64,000 nucleotides of DNA from JANWKA01 sp035533815 (GCA_035533815.1 DATLTB010000103.1:49294-113293), one strand, 5' to 3'; counted from the stretch's first letter, positions 1 through 9,342 are shown. Translations and numbers: made by a program. Notes: generated from the sequence alone by a model not told the origin.

Positions 1-111
1 GATCACGGCAAATTCCCGGGCAGGGATCCTGAGGCTTACCCCGTCCAGCGCTTTCACTTCTCCGGGCAGCCCCCGGTGAAAATATTTTTCTATCTGTGAC
101 AGTTCGACCAT
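1..111 (-). CDS. ABC transporter ATP-binding protein, N-terminal fragment
   Basis: The reverse strand from 111 encodes 37 residues beginning MVELSQIEKYFHRG and reaching a typical first beta-strand of an ABC ATPase (KALDGVSLRIPAREFAVI). The frame is cut by the window edge before the Walker A motif. Its ATG overlaps the TGA of the permease gene by one base (TGATG), so translation is probably coupled. With the permease and binding protein it would power a three-gene importer. The domain assignment rests on the short N-terminus and the operon context only. Confidence 0.7.
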   Translation of the reverse strand, partial: MVELSQIEKYFHRGLPGEVKALDGVSLRIPAREFAVI

Positions 112-977
112 CAGCGAAGCTTGTTTTTGATTCCGGGGAGCGCCACCACGCCCAGCACCAGGACTGCAGTGACCAGTTTAAGCCAGTTGGGATTTATGCC
201 TGCCGTCAATGCGGCGGCTATGATCACCCGGAAGATCACGCATCCGAGGATTACGGCAACCAGATGAAATCCCGTGGACTGAAGGCGGGTGAATCCCAGG
301 AGGGATTCACCCATCATGACGGCGCCAAGTCCGAAGATCACAATCCCGATACCCATGTTGATATCTGTGAATCCCTGGTACTGGCATACCAGGTACCCGC
401 TCACCGCGGTCAGGGCATTGGCCATGGCCAGACCGGTCACTTTCATTCTTGCCGTGTTCACTCCCATGGCCCTGACCATCTGCTCACTGTTTCCTGTGGC
501 CCGCATGGCCAGCCCATAATCAGTGCCCAGCATCCAGCCAGTCAGCAGGCAAAGCACGACAGTGAACATCACCATCACCGTCATCCAGCGCCAGTCATCA
601 TTACCGATGAAGCGGACCACCTGCGTAATATGGACTGTGCTGATGAGGGGGATATCTGATCTGCCCATGATTGACAGGTTAACGGAATAGAGGGCTGTCA
701 TGACCAGGATACCCGAAAGCAGCGGATCAATTTTCATCCGGGTGTGAATGAGCCCGGTGGCTGTGCCAGCCAGTGCGCCACCGGCCATCACCACAGGCAG
801 GACCAGGAACGGAGAATGACCTGAACTCAGCAAAGTGGCACTGATCGCTGCACCGAGGGTATAGCTCCCGTCCGTAGTGATATCCGGGATATTGAAAATA
901 CGGAGGGTGATATAAATACCCAGTCCCATGCCGCAGTAGGCAAAACCCAGGTTGATGGCTGACAAATAGAAATTCAT
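111..977 (-). CDS. ABC transporter permease (TrpY/COG4120-like)
   Basis: A 288-residue polytopic membrane protein rich in hydrophobic helices, starting MNFYLSAINLGFAYCGMGLG. The run IFNIPDITTDGSYTLGAA is characteristic of the branched-chain-type permeases (BPD_transp_2) that pair with TrpX-like binding proteins. It lies 12 bp after the binding-protein gene and overlaps the ATPase start by one base, giving the order binding protein, permease, ATPase typical of this importer family. Some family members carry tryptophan or tyrosine. The substrate here cannot be read from the sequence. It would form the inner-membrane channel, probably as a homodimer. Confidence 0.85.
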   Translation of the reverse strand: MNFYLSAINLGFAYCGMGLGIYITLRIFNIPDITTDGSYTLGAAISATLLSSGHSPFLVLPVVMAGGALAGTATGLIHTRMKIDPLLSGILVMTALYSVNLSIMGRSDIPLISTVHITQVVRFIGNDDWRWMTVMVMFTVVLCLLTGWMLGTDYGLAMRATGNSEQMVRAMGVNTARMKVTGLAMANALTAVSGYLVCQYQGFTDINMGIGIVIFGLGAVMMGESLLGFTRLQSTGFHLVAVILGCVIFRVIIAAALTAGINPNWLKLVTAVLVLGVVALPGIKNKLR

Positions 978-989
978 AGCTGGTTCAGT

Positions 990-1943
990 TCAACGCAGCG
1001 GGCTGAAAGAATCATTGAAATGCAGGTGATATTCCTGCGCTACCGCCGGATTATAAATCCGCCTGCGGATGCGGACGATCTCCGGATGAAGCCCCTGCAT
1101 ATTCCCCTGCCTCAGGAATATGGCTGCCTGCTGACCCGCCTGGAATCCCCACTGGTAAATGTCCGCCCCATAGGCAGCTACGGCTCCCCGTTTCACCAGG
1201 CCGGCCTCCGAGGTGAAAATCGGAATATGATCATCGCTGCAACTTTTCGCAATGGTCTCAAAAGAAGCGAATATCGTATTGTCCGGCATGGCAAAAAACA
1301 CATCGATGTGCCTGTTCAGCAGGGCTTCAACCACCAGCTGGGTCTCGGCTGAACTATTTACCGGCAGCGCGATCAATTGCATGCCCAGGAGCCTGGATTC
1401 CTTGGTGATTTCCGCAAGGGCTGCCCTGGACTGTGGTTCTGCCTGATTGAACACTGTACCGATGATGTGCGCGGAAGGCATTACCTCGCGGATGATTTTC
1501 ACAGATGTATCGATATATGCCAGGGTCTCGTATACTCCGAACAGGTTGACCGGTGGCCGGCCACGGCGGTCTGTAAGGCCCGCCAGGCCTGGTTCTGGTG
1601 CCACCATCATGCAGACCGGAATGGTCCTGGTCTTCTGCACCGCGGTGATTACCGGAAGGGTGGCATTGGCAGCTATCAGGTTCACCTGATCAGCCACAAA
1701 ATAATCGATTGCCTGGGTCAGGGTAGGTATATCCCCCTCGGCATTCCGGTAAATGACCTTCACTGTCCCTTTGGCGGCACTGTATCCGCTGTCTGCCAAG
1801 GCATCAAAAAAACCTTTTTTTGCCTGGGCAATCGTCTCATCCTGAAAGGCATCTGCGAAACCGATCACCGGAACCCGGCTGGTATTTCCCTGATGACAAG
1901 AAGCCATTGTGAGGATCAGGGAGGGCAATAACAGTTTTTTCAT
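990..1943 (-). CDS. ABC transporter substrate-binding lipoprotein (TrpX-like)
   Basis: A 317-residue protein with a short signal peptide and a lipobox ending at Cys16 (LTMASC), so it should be lipid-anchored. The rest fits the ABC_sub_bind family (PF04392). It has the opening PVIGFADAFQDETIAQAKKG, the stretch VNLIAANATLPVITAVQ, and the later segment PDNTIFASFETIAKSC, giving a two-lobed periplasmic-binding fold. It is the first gene of the importer operon and diverges from the SNF2 helicase gene. Known relatives bind aromatic amino acids or other small molecules. The ligand here is unknown. Confidence 0.85.
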   Translation of the reverse strand: MKKLLLPSLILTMASCHQGNTSRVPVIGFADAFQDETIAQAKKGFFDALADSGYSAAKGTVKVIYRNAEGDIPTLTQAIDYFVADQVNLIAANATLPVITAVQKTRTIPVCMMVAPEPGLAGLTDRRGRPPVNLFGVYETLAYIDTSVKIIREVMPSAHIIGTVFNQAEPQSRAALAEITKESRLLGMQLIALPVNSSAETQLVVEALLNRHIDVFFAMPDNTIFASFETIAKSCSDDHIPIFTSEAGLVKRGAVAAYGADIYQWGFQAGQQAAIFLRQGNMQGLHPEIVRIRRRIYNPAVAQEYHLHFNDSFSPLR

Positions 1944-2042
1944 CTGAAGCTAAAATTAATAACTGTCCGGCGTATCCGGCCCATGTTTCTTTTTTTTACC
2001 TGTTGTGGATATCTCCTTTCAGCGGAACAGGGATTTTTGGCT

Positions 2043-2050
2043 TATTTTTG
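2043..2050 (+). promoter_or_regulatory. -7 element TATTTTTG for the SNF2 helicase gene
   Basis: Exact match to the Bacteroidota -7 consensus TAnnTTTG, 34 bp before the ATG at 2085. No clear -33 element was seen. Confidence 0.55.
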
Positions 2051-2084
2051 CAGATTGTCCTTTTCATAGCAGAGGAAGATTATT

Positions 2085-5000
2085 ATGTCCCTTCCGCATT
2101 TACTGAAATATATCTACAATAATGGAACCGAGGAGGTGATCCGCAGGGGAAAGCGGATATATGCCACCGGGGGAGTGGAGCTGGTGTTTGTGGATCAGGT
2201 TATGAAAACAGTTACTTTCCGGGTGAAAAGCGACACCCATTTCAACTTCTACAAAGTCACTATTTCCAAATACCACGAACAGGCCAGCCTGTCTGTACGG
2301 TGCCAGTGTCCTTATAACCTGGGAGATATCTGCCGCCATGAAGCGGCTGCTTTGTTCCGTCTTCAGGAGATGCTGGACAGGAATGACTTCAATGAAAAGG
2401 ACCTGCAGTATGACCAGCACCATACAGTGATCCGGATGAAATCCATTGATCTGAAGACCATCAGGCTGCTGACTTCCCGGGAAATATTCAATGAAGCCGA
2501 AGATATCCTGCGCAGCCAGCAGGCCCTGATCCTTTCGGCAAAGGATGAACGGGTGGAAGCCAGCCTGGAGATCCTTCCCGTCATTTATCACCTGATCATC
2601 GGCCGGAACGATGAACGTCATTTTGATACACATTGCGACTGCGGGGAAACGGATCACCCCCTGTGCACCCACAAGACTGCCCTTTTCCTGCAATTGCTCA
2701 ATGCCTACGGTCCGTATTATTTTGACACCCTGCGCAATTGGGATAAGGAAAAAAATCAGCTGCTGGCAACCTACGGTTATTCCGTTGATGATGACCTTGG
2801 TGGAAAGTTCTCCTTTACTTATACCAACGGCAAACCATTTCTCCGGGTGCTGGATCCATCCATCCGTAAATTGGCTCCGGATCCCGTCCCGGCCGGACTT
2901 CCTGTAGAAGCTCCTGCGGTGGAGGCGGCATTCAGGCTGGCGCTGGTGATCAATTTCAATGAAAAATCATATCCCTGGTTCGCCATAGACCTGGCCGCCG
3001 GGGAACTCAATGAAGAGATGACCCAGTTCATTTCCTTTGCCGGCAAGCTGGATCTAACTAAATACATCGATTATTTCCTGTACCGGGAAAAGGACCGGGG
3101 GCTGATCCCGGCAGTCCGTAAACTGATGGCCGCCGAGCTGAACAAATATCTCAATAAGAATTCTCCTTTCGAAGGCATCTGGGACAATATTCACCAGGAT
3201 ATGGATCACGGTCTCCCTGCGGACACCCGGACCCTAATCCTGGAATACCTGCACCCCAAACTGCAGAAGCTGCTGGAAGGGGATCCGCAGCTTGTTTTCA
3301 CGCTGGCTAAGGGACAGGGATACCGAACGGCCAATCTGGAGCCCATACATCCTCAACCCGGCTTGCTCAGGCCGGTATTCCGGGCAACAGCCAGGGAGGA
3401 AAATGTGGAAGTGAGTTGCTTTGTGGAAATTGAAGAAGCCGAGATTCCATTTTCAGAAAATGCCTGCGGCAGCCCATTGCTGTTTTTGCATAAGGAGAAC
3501 CTTTACCTGCTGGGCCGGCCGCAGGATGCCTTGCATACCGAGCCTTTCCTGGAAAAAGAACCCCTGAAATTTTCAGCGGCTCAATGGCCGGATTATCTCC
3601 GGGGAACCCTGCTTCCCCTGAGCCAGGAATATACGGTGCATTTTGATCCCGCCCTTGTGGATGAAGCTGATGATATCCTGCCTGAGCCGGTGGTTTACCT
3701 GAAGGAACTCGGAGAATCCTTTGTGATCAGACCTGCCTTTTATTATCAGGGACAGGAAGTACAGTGGGATGAGGGTACCCGGATCGTGATCCAGCAGGAC
3801 AGCAGGGTGCTGATCATTCACCGGAACCTGAACGCTGAACAGGCCTTTATCGAGAGCATCCGATCGCTCCATCCCAGGTTCCAGCAACCGACAAATCATC
3901 ACTATTTCTATCTCAGGAGCCGGGATGCGCTCAGCAGCAACTGGTTTTTCCGGTTCTTTGATACCCTGAGAGAAAAACAGGTCCGTGTGCTCGGATATGA
4001 AACATTGAAGAATTTCAGGTTCAGTCCGCATCGTCCTGAAACACAACTTCAGATCTCCTCCGGGATCGATTGGTTCGATGCCCGTGTCGAGGTCACCTAT
4101 GGTGGAGAGTTGGTCAGTATCGGGGATATCAAGCAGGCCCTATCCAATAAACAAAATTATATCCAGCTGTTGGATGGCAGCCTGGGCCTGCTTCCAGAGG
4201 AATGGCTAAAAAAATATTCCCTGCTGTTCCGGATCGGTGAAGAAAAAGGGAAAGCGCTTAAATTATCCAAATATAATTTCGGGGTCATTGATGAACTTTT
4301 CGAGTATATCGACGACGAGGCCATACAGGCCGAGCTGGAGGAAAAACGCAGAAAGCTGTTGAAGTTCGAGGAGGTAGGCCATGCCGATATCCCCGCAAAC
4401 ATCAAAGCTGTCCTGCGCCCATACCAGGAAAGCGGGTTACATTGGCTGAATTACCTGGATGAGATCCGCTGGGGCGGAATCCTGGCGGATGATATGGGTC
4501 TGGGCAAGACGGTGCAGGCCCTCGCCTTTCTGCAGCATTTTAAAAATAAGTTCGGACACTGCCTTGCCGTGGTGGTATGTCCCACCACCCTGATCTATAA
4601 CTGGGAAAATGAAATCCTCAAATTCACCCCTGAACTGAGTTATCATATCCATCATGGGGCTGCGCGTGCCCGGAATGCAGCGGAACTGCGCACCAGGGAT
4701 GTCCTCATCACCACCTACGGCACCCTGCGCAGCGATGTACAGATGCTGATGGAACTCCAGTTGGATTATGTCATCCTCGATGAGTCCCAGGCCATCAAGA
4801 ACCCTCATTCCAAGGTAGCCAGGGCCGCCCAGCTTTTGCATACCCGCAACCGGCTCTGCCTGAGCGGCACCCCCATGCAGAATAATACCTTCGATATATA
4901 TGCCCAGATGAATTTCCTCAACCCGGGCATGCTGGGTTCCATCGATTTTTTCCGCAATGAATTTGCCAATCCGATCGACAAACTGGAAGATGAGGAACGC

Positions 5001-5801
5001 AAGACCCACCTGCGCAAGCTGATCTACCCATTTATCCTGCGAAGGACCAAGGAACAGGTAGCCAGGGACCTGCCGGAAAAGACCGAGATCGTCCTTTACT
5101 GCGAGATGGAGCAGGAACAGAAAAACATCTATGAATTATTCCGGGGGGCGTACCGGTCCAAGATACTGGGGGCCATTGATGAAAAAGGCATGGACCGCTC
5201 GCAGCTGACCATCTTACAGGGGCTGATGAAGCTGCGCCAGATTTGCGATTCTCCGGCAATCCTCAATGAGGACCAGGCTTATCCCAACCATTCCATCAAG
5301 CTGGAGGAACTGATCCGGGAAATCACGGAGAATATCGGCAACCATAAGGTGCTTGTATTTTCCCAATTCCTGGGTATGCTGGCCCTCATTCGTACCCGGC
5401 TCGAAGAACTGGACATCCCCCTGGCTTATTTTGACGGATCCACGACTGCCCCGGACCGGGAAAAAGCCATCAATAAATTCCAGGAGGAGGAGCTTTGCCG
5501 GGTTTTCCTGATCTCCCTCAAAGCCGGGGGGGTGGGTCTGAACCTCACGGCAGCTGATTATGTATATATCGTGGATCCCTGGTGGAACCCGGCAGTAGAG
5601 CAGCAGGCCATTGACCGCACCCACCGGATCGGTCAGACCAAGAGCATCTTTGCCTACCGCATGATATGTAAGGACTCCATTGAAGAAAAAATACTCCAGC
5701 TGCAGGAAAAGAAGAAATCCCTGGTGAAGGATATCGTGTCCGACGAGACAGGGTTCATCAAAAAGCTTACCCGGGAAGATGTCCTTTACCTGTTCAGCTG
5801 A
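2085..5801 (+). CDS. SNF2-family DEAD/DEAH-box helicase with two SWIM zinc fingers
   Basis: A 1238-residue Swi2/Snf2-type ATP-dependent DNA translocase. The C-terminal third holds the helicase core. It includes DDMGLGKTVQALAF (Walker A, about residue 805), DESQAIKN as a Walker B variant (DESQ rather than DEAH), LSGTPMQNN (motif III), LRRTKEQV, LVFSQF (motif IV), LKAGGVGLNLT (motif V) and QAIDRTHRIGQ (motif VI). The N-terminus has a SWIM finger (C73, C75, C83, H85) and a second finger of the same CxC...CxH pattern (C184, C186, C194, H196). The long middle region is typical of bacterial SNF2 proteins. It is transcribed alone, divergently from the ABC operon. The DNA or protein target is unknown. 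Confidence 0.93.
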   Translation: MSLPHLLKYIYNNGTEEVIRRGKRIYATGGVELVFVDQVMKTVTFRVKSDTHFNFYKVTISKYHEQASLSVRCQCPYNLGDICRHEAAALFRLQEMLDRNDFNEKDLQYDQHHTVIRMKSIDLKTIRLLTSREIFNEAEDILRSQQALILSAKDERVEASLEILPVIYHLIIGRNDERHFDTHCDCGETDHPLCTHKTALFLQLLNAYGPYYFDTLRNWDKEKNQLLATYGYSVDDDLGGKFSFTYTNGKPFLRVLDPSIRKLAPDPVPAGLPVEAPAVEAAFRLALVINFNEKSYPWFAIDLAAGELNEEMTQFISFAGKLDLTKYIDYFLYREKDRGLIPAVRKLMAAELNKYLNKNSPFEGIWDNIHQDMDHGLPADTRTLILEYLHPKLQKLLEGDPQLVFTLAKGQGYRTANLEPIHPQPGLLRPVFRATAREENVEVSCFVEIEEAEIPFSENACGSPLLFLHKENLYLLGRPQDALHTEPFLEKEPLKFSAAQWPDYLRGTLLPLSQEYTVHFDPALVDEADDILPEPVVYLKELGESFVIRPAFYYQGQEVQWDEGTRIVIQQDSRVLIIHRNLNAEQAFIESIRSLHPRFQQPTNHHYFYLRSRDALSSNWFFRFFDTLREKQVRVLGYETLKNFRFSPHRPETQLQISSGIDWFDARVEVTYGGELVSIGDIKQALSNKQNYIQLLDGSLGLLPEEWLKKYSLLFRIGEEKGKALKLSKYNFGVIDELFEYIDDEAIQAELEEKRRKLLKFEEVGHADIPANIKAVLRPYQESGLHWLNYLDEIRWGGILADDMGLGKTVQALAFLQHFKNKFGHCLAVVVCPTTLIYNWENEILKFTPELSYHIHHGAARARNAAELRTRDVLITTYGTLRSDVQMLMELQLDYVILDESQAIKNPHSKVARAAQLLHTRNRLCLSGTPMQNNTFDIYAQMNFLNPGMLGSIDFFRNEFANPIDKLEDEERKTHLRKLIYPFILRRTKEQVARDLPEKTEIVLYCEMEQEQKNIYELFRGAYRSKILGAIDEKGMDRSQLTILQGLMKLRQICDSPAILNEDQAYPNHSIKLEELIREITENIGNHKVLVFSQFLGMLALIRTRLEELDIPLAYFDGSTTAPDREKAINKFQEEELCRVFLISLKAGGVGLNLTAADYVYIVDPWWNPAVEQQAIDRTHRIGQTKSIFAYRMICKDSIEEKILQLQEKKKSLVKDIVSDETGFIKKLTREDVLYLFS

Positions 5802-5855
5802 TCCGGGCTAGCAACTATTCCGCCTCATTATCCGATTATCTTAAAAACAGTATAT

Positions 5856-6236
5856 ATGACATTTCGTAGGCTAATGACCGGGCTGCTGGCATGCCTGCTG
5901 GTTGCCGGTCTTTTTTCCGGTTGCAAGAAAAATGCCAGTGGCTCTTCCAACAACAATGGAGGGAACAATGGAGGTAATAATGGGGGTAATCCCAATGCGA
6001 TTACCATACAGAATTATGCCTTAAGTGTAACCTCAGACACAGTTAAGGTTGGGAGTTCAGTAACCTGGACCAATAAGGATGCTGTAACCCATACGGTCAC
6101 CTCCGATAACGGCATCTTCGACAGCGGGGATATCCCAAACGGGACAAGCTATACCCGTACGTTCACCGTTGCCGGCACTTTTCCCTATCACTGTAAGTAC
6201 CACACTTTCATAAAAGGCACTATTATCGCCAAATGA
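5856..6236 (+). CDS. cupredoxin-domain lipoprotein (blue-copper-like)
   Basis: A 126-residue protein with a signal peptide and lipobox Cys23 (FSGC), then an Asn/Gly-rich linker of about 20 residues built from GGNN units, then a plastocyanin/azurin-like domain. Copper ligands are visible as His79 (VTHTVT), Cys113 and His116 (YHCKYH). The position normally taken by the axial Met (C-x2-H-x2-M) is Ile119. Such proteins usually carry electrons on the outer face of a membrane. The gene follows the SNF2 gene by 54 bp and converges with the aminotransferase gene. No redox partner is encoded next to it. Confidence 0.85.
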   Translation: MTFRRLMTGLLACLLVAGLFSGCKKNASGSSNNNGGNNGGNNGGNPNAITIQNYALSVTSDTVKVGSSVTWTNKDAVTHTVTSDNGIFDSGDIPNGTSYTRTFTVAGTFPYHCKYHTFIKGTIIAK

Positions 6237-6280
6237 GAATCGAATTGGAATTTTCCATCACCTGAGAATATACATACCGG

Positions 6281-7540
6281 TTACCTTGTTATGCAGATTG
6301 CCTTCTCCAGACGGCTAAACATCTCCCCGATCTCCTGGATATGGCAGGTACCCACGGAGAGCCTGTACCAGGGGGACTGCGCGGAGGCTCCGAAAGCATA
6401 GAAGGGAACCAGGGCCAGGCTGGCTTCCTGCAGGATATAGGCAGTGACCGCAGGTTGATTTTCCAAAATGCTTCCTCCCGGGGTTTTTCTGCCCGCCAGG
6501 TCGATCTTTACGGCCAGGTAAATGGCCGCCTGCGGTACCACGCAGTCTACCGGATATCCCTTTCGCTTCAGGTCCATGAATCCCTCATAAATCTCGTTAA
6601 GCCTGAACTGAATAGCTGATTTAAAGTGAAGCAGGTAGCGGTCAATATTTGTCTGTTGCCGCAGGTAAGCCGCAGTGGCCGTCTGTTCGGCCATAGGCCC
6701 CCAGGCCCCGATATGGGACAGTATTCCTTTCATTTTGGCGATCACGGGTGCCGGGCCCATCGACCATCCTACCCTCACCCCCGTGGCTGCGAAGGTTTTA
6801 CTCATGCCATCCACGAATAGGGTATAATCCCTCAGGGCTGGACGCAGGGTAACCGGATTATAATGAACGGTGTTTCCGTAACAGAGCACCCAGTAGATCT
6901 GGTCGTACAGGATAAATAATTTTTTACTGTCCTGACCCCTGGAATTATTCTCTTCAATGACCAGGTCACAGATCGCTTCCAACTGTACTTTGGAAAAAGC
7001 CGTGCCGGCAGGGTTCAGTGGAGAGCAGAGTGCCAGCAGGGTGGCTCCTTTCAGCAGCGGACGGATCTCCTCTGCAGTGGGCATGAAATTATTTTCAGGT
7101 TTGGTTTCCACTACGGCATGTTCTCCATCCACGAAATGCGTATAGTGGTTGTTGTTCCAGGAAGGGACCGCATAGATTACCCGGTCCCCGGAGTCCACGA
7201 GGGTCCGGTAAATGGCATAGATCAGGGGTCTGCCCCCGCAGGAGATGAGGATTTCACCGGCAGGATCATACCGCAGGTTCTCCCGCTCCCTGAGGAAATC
7301 ACTGACTGATTGTCTCAGGGACATCAAGCCTTCGGCCGGCGGGTAATAGGTTTGCTTGTCCCGGTAGGCTGCAATGATCTCCCCCTCAAATTCAGGTGGA
7401 ATAGGAAATATCCTGGGATCGAAATCCCCAATCGTGAAATTGTAGATCTTTTCCCCGGCCCGGATACGGTCATTGATTACACCGCCTAGCCGGATGATCT
7501 CGGAACCTATCAGCGTTTCTGCCAGTCTGGAAAGTTTCAT
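6281..7540 (-). CDS. pyridoxal-phosphate aminotransferase, class I/II
   Basis: A 419-residue fold-type I aminotransferase of the aspartate aminotransferase superfamily. Visible features are the N-terminal YNFTIGDFDPRIFPIP, the YYPPAEGLMSLRQSV segment, SPLNPAGTAFS (the NPTG-like motif), ILYDQIYW (Asp that contacts the pyridine nitrogen) and the Schiff-base lysine in DGMSKTFAATGVRVGW. I place the start at the ATG at 7540 (MKLSRLAETLIG) because a TACATTTG promoter element lies at 7567-7560, inside the longer open frame. It diverges from dnaN. The amino donor cannot be told from the sequence. Confidence 0.88.
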   Translation of the reverse strand: MKLSRLAETLIGSEIIRLGGVINDRIRAGEKIYNFTIGDFDPRIFPIPPEFEGEIIAAYRDKQTYYPPAEGLMSLRQSVSDFLRERENLRYDPAGEILISCGGRPLIYAIYRTLVDSGDRVIYAVPSWNNNHYTHFVDGEHAVVETKPENNFMPTAEEIRPLLKGATLLALCSPLNPAGTAFSKVQLEAICDLVIEENNSRGQDSKKLFILYDQIYWVLCYGNTVHYNPVTLRPALRDYTLFVDGMSKTFAATGVRVGWSMGPAPVIAKMKGILSHIGAWGPMAEQTATAAYLRQQTNIDRYLLHFKSAIQFRLNEIYEGFMDLKRKGYPVDCVVPQAAIYLAVKIDLAGRKTPGGSILENQPAVTAYILQEASLALVPFYAFGASAQSPWYRLSVGTCHIQEIGEMFSRLEKAICITR

Positions 7541-7559
7541 GGCAAGGATATTTGCCGCC

Positions 7560-7567
7560 CAAATGTA
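7560..7567 (-). promoter_or_regulatory. -7 element TACATTTG for the aminotransferase gene
   Basis: Reverse-strand exact match to TAnnTTTG, 19 bp before the chosen ATG at 7540. It rules against the longer start at 7570. Confidence 0.55.
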
Positions 7568-7652
7568 CACTCTTGCCTTAAAATAGAAAACCGGGGTCCC
7601 GCAAGTCGGGAATTCCCCGCATAACCCCGCTTCCCGGTACGGGGATAATTTC

Positions 7653-7660
7653 TATCTTTG
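7653..7660 (+). promoter_or_regulatory. -7 element TATCTTTG for dnaN
   Basis: Exact TAnnTTTG match 35 bp upstream of the dnaN ATG, in a 155-bp divergent intergenic region. Confidence 0.6.
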
Positions 7661-7695
7661 TCCGCACTGTGATCACCATTAAACATTAACGGCAC

Positions 7696-8814
7696 ATGAA
7701 ATTCATTGTTTCCTCTTCCTCCTTGTCCAAGCATCTGCAGCAGATCAGCGGGGTCATCAACTCCAACACTGTCCTGCCCATCCTGGAGGATTTTCTGTTC
7801 ATGGTGGAGACCAATGAGCTGACAGTGGTAGCCACTGACCTGGAAACGGTGATGAGGGTCACCCTGGAAGTGGAAGCCAGGGAAACCGGAAGGGTATGCA
7901 TTCCTGCCAGGATATTGGTGGATTCCCTGAAAAATATCACGGAACAGCCCCTGACATTCAGCATTGATGCCAATTCCTTTGCCATCGAGATCACTTCTGA
8001 CAATGGCAAATACAAGATTTCCGGGGAAAATCCCGAAAATTTTCCGAAGGAACCGACCGCAGACCACACCACTTCCCTGACCATTCCTTCTTTGGCGCTG
8101 CTAACCGGCATTTCCAAGACCATCTTTGCCGCCAGTACCGATGAGCTCCGGGCTGCCATGACGGGAATTTACTTTGAGCTTGCAGCGGACCAGATATTAT
8201 TTGTAACCACCGATGCACACCGGCTGGTAAAATATATACGCACCGATGTGGTATGTCCCAAACCGGAAAATTTTATTGTGCCGCGCAAGCCACTCAACCT
8301 CCTGAAAAGTTTGCTTCCGGCGGATGATTCCCCGGTCAAATTATCCTATAGTTCCAACTACCTGTTTATAGCACATGGCCGGTCCAGCATGAGTTGCCGG
8401 CTGATCGAAGCCCGGTTCCCGGATTACAAGGTGGTGATGCCTTCGGATAATCCCTATAAGCTGACCCTGAACAAGAGTGATTTCCTCTATGCCCTCCGGC
8501 GGGTTAGCGTTTTTGCCAACAAGAGCACCAATCAGGTGGCCATGTCCATAGTGGGCAGCGAACTCCAGCTGACTTCCCAGGATATGGATCTCTCCTTTGA
8601 AGGCAATGAACGCATGAAATGCCATTATACAGGGGAAGACATGCAGCTTGCTTTCAATGCCAGGTTCCTGATAGAAATGCTGGGAGCCATTGATGGCGAA
8701 GAAGTGGTCATGGAATTATCCACTCCCAGCAGGGCCGCACTTCTCAAACCAGTGGAAAAACAAGCAAACGAGGAGCTGACAATGCTCGTGATGCCGCTGA
8801 TGCTCAATCCCTAG
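7696..8814 (+). CDS. dnaN: DNA polymerase III subunit beta (sliding clamp)
   Basis: A 372-residue protein matching the beta clamp along its full length. It starts MKFIVSSSSLSKHLQQISGV with NSNTVLPILEDFLF, and has ATDLETVMRVT, the FAASTDELRAAMTGIYFE central segment, TTDAHRLVKY, and the C-terminal LVMPLML that forms part of the partner-binding cleft. The clamp encircles DNA and tethers the replicative polymerase. It is not next to dnaA or recF here. Its stop codon directly abuts the stop of the convergent msrB gene. Confidence 0.97.
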   Translation: MKFIVSSSSLSKHLQQISGVINSNTVLPILEDFLFMVETNELTVVATDLETVMRVTLEVEARETGRVCIPARILVDSLKNITEQPLTFSIDANSFAIEITSDNGKYKISGENPENFPKEPTADHTTSLTIPSLALLTGISKTIFAASTDELRAAMTGIYFELAADQILFVTTDAHRLVKYIRTDVVCPKPENFIVPRKPLNLLKSLLPADDSPVKLSYSSNYLFIAHGRSSMSCRLIEARFPDYKVVMPSDNPYKLTLNKSDFLYALRRVSVFANKSTNQVAMSIVGSELQLTSQDMDLSFEGNERMKCHYTGEDMQLAFNARFLIEMLGAIDGEEVVMELSTPSRAALLKPVEKQANEELTMLVMPLMLNP

Positions 8815-9342
8815 TTATTTCTTCAACTGCATGGGATTATCCGGTACAAAATCCAGAACCAGGGAGTTCATGCAATATCGCAGGCCGGTAGGCGCTGGCC
8901 CGTCATTGAAGACATGTCCGAGGTGTGCACCGCATCTTCCGCATTCCACCTCAGTCCTGTCCATCCCATAGGAATGATCCGGCAGGTATATCACTCCGTC
9001 CTTGCGAATGGGCTCAAAGAAACTCGGCCAGCCACAGGTGCTGGCGAACTTGGCGTCTGAACGGAACAGGGGGTTGCCGCAGACCGCACAATAATAGGTG
9101 CCCAGTCCGGTAAAATTCCAATATTTGCCGGTGAATGCTGTTTCCGTGCCCTTTTCAAATGCGATATGATACACATCTGCAGGGAGTATCTTTTTCCACT
9201 CACTGAGCGCGACATGGAGTTTAGCGGTATCCGTACGGGAATAATAGGGGTTTTTAATCTGAGTCATTTTTTGGGTTTGAGAGTCCGCACATTGATTAAA
9301 AAAAAGCGGCAAGGCCAAAATAAGCAGGTTCTGCCATTTCAT
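8815..9342 (-). CDS. msrB: peptide-methionine (R)-S-oxide reductase, exported lipoprotein
   Basis: A 175-residue MsrB. The N-terminus (MKWQNLLILALPLFFNQC) looks like a lipoprotein signal with Cys18, so this copy probably acts in the periplasm. The zinc site is complete: CAVC and CGRC pairs. Other family motifs are CGWPSF, HSYGMDRTEVECGRCGAHLG and RYCMNS, whose Cys is the catalytic residue. It repairs methionine R-sulfoxide in proteins. It converges with dnaN without any gap. The electron donor protein is not encoded nearby. Confidence 0.94.
   Translation of the reverse strand: MKWQNLLILALPLFFNQCADSQTQKMTQIKNPYYSRTDTAKLHVALSEWKKILPADVYHIAFEKGTETAFTGKYWNFTGLGTYYCAVCGNPLFRSDAKFASTCGWPSFFEPIRKDGVIYLPDHSYGMDRTEVECGRCGAHLGHVFNDGPAPTGLRYCMNSLVLDFVPDNPMQLKK

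Noticed and set aside
96..659. Plus-strand open frame opposite the permease gene
   Set aside because: His-rich, low-complexity translation with no family likeness. The minus strand encodes a clear permease.
1377..1931. Plus-strand open frame opposite the binding lipoprotein
   Set aside because: Shadow of the minus-strand gene, with no start context or recognisable motif.
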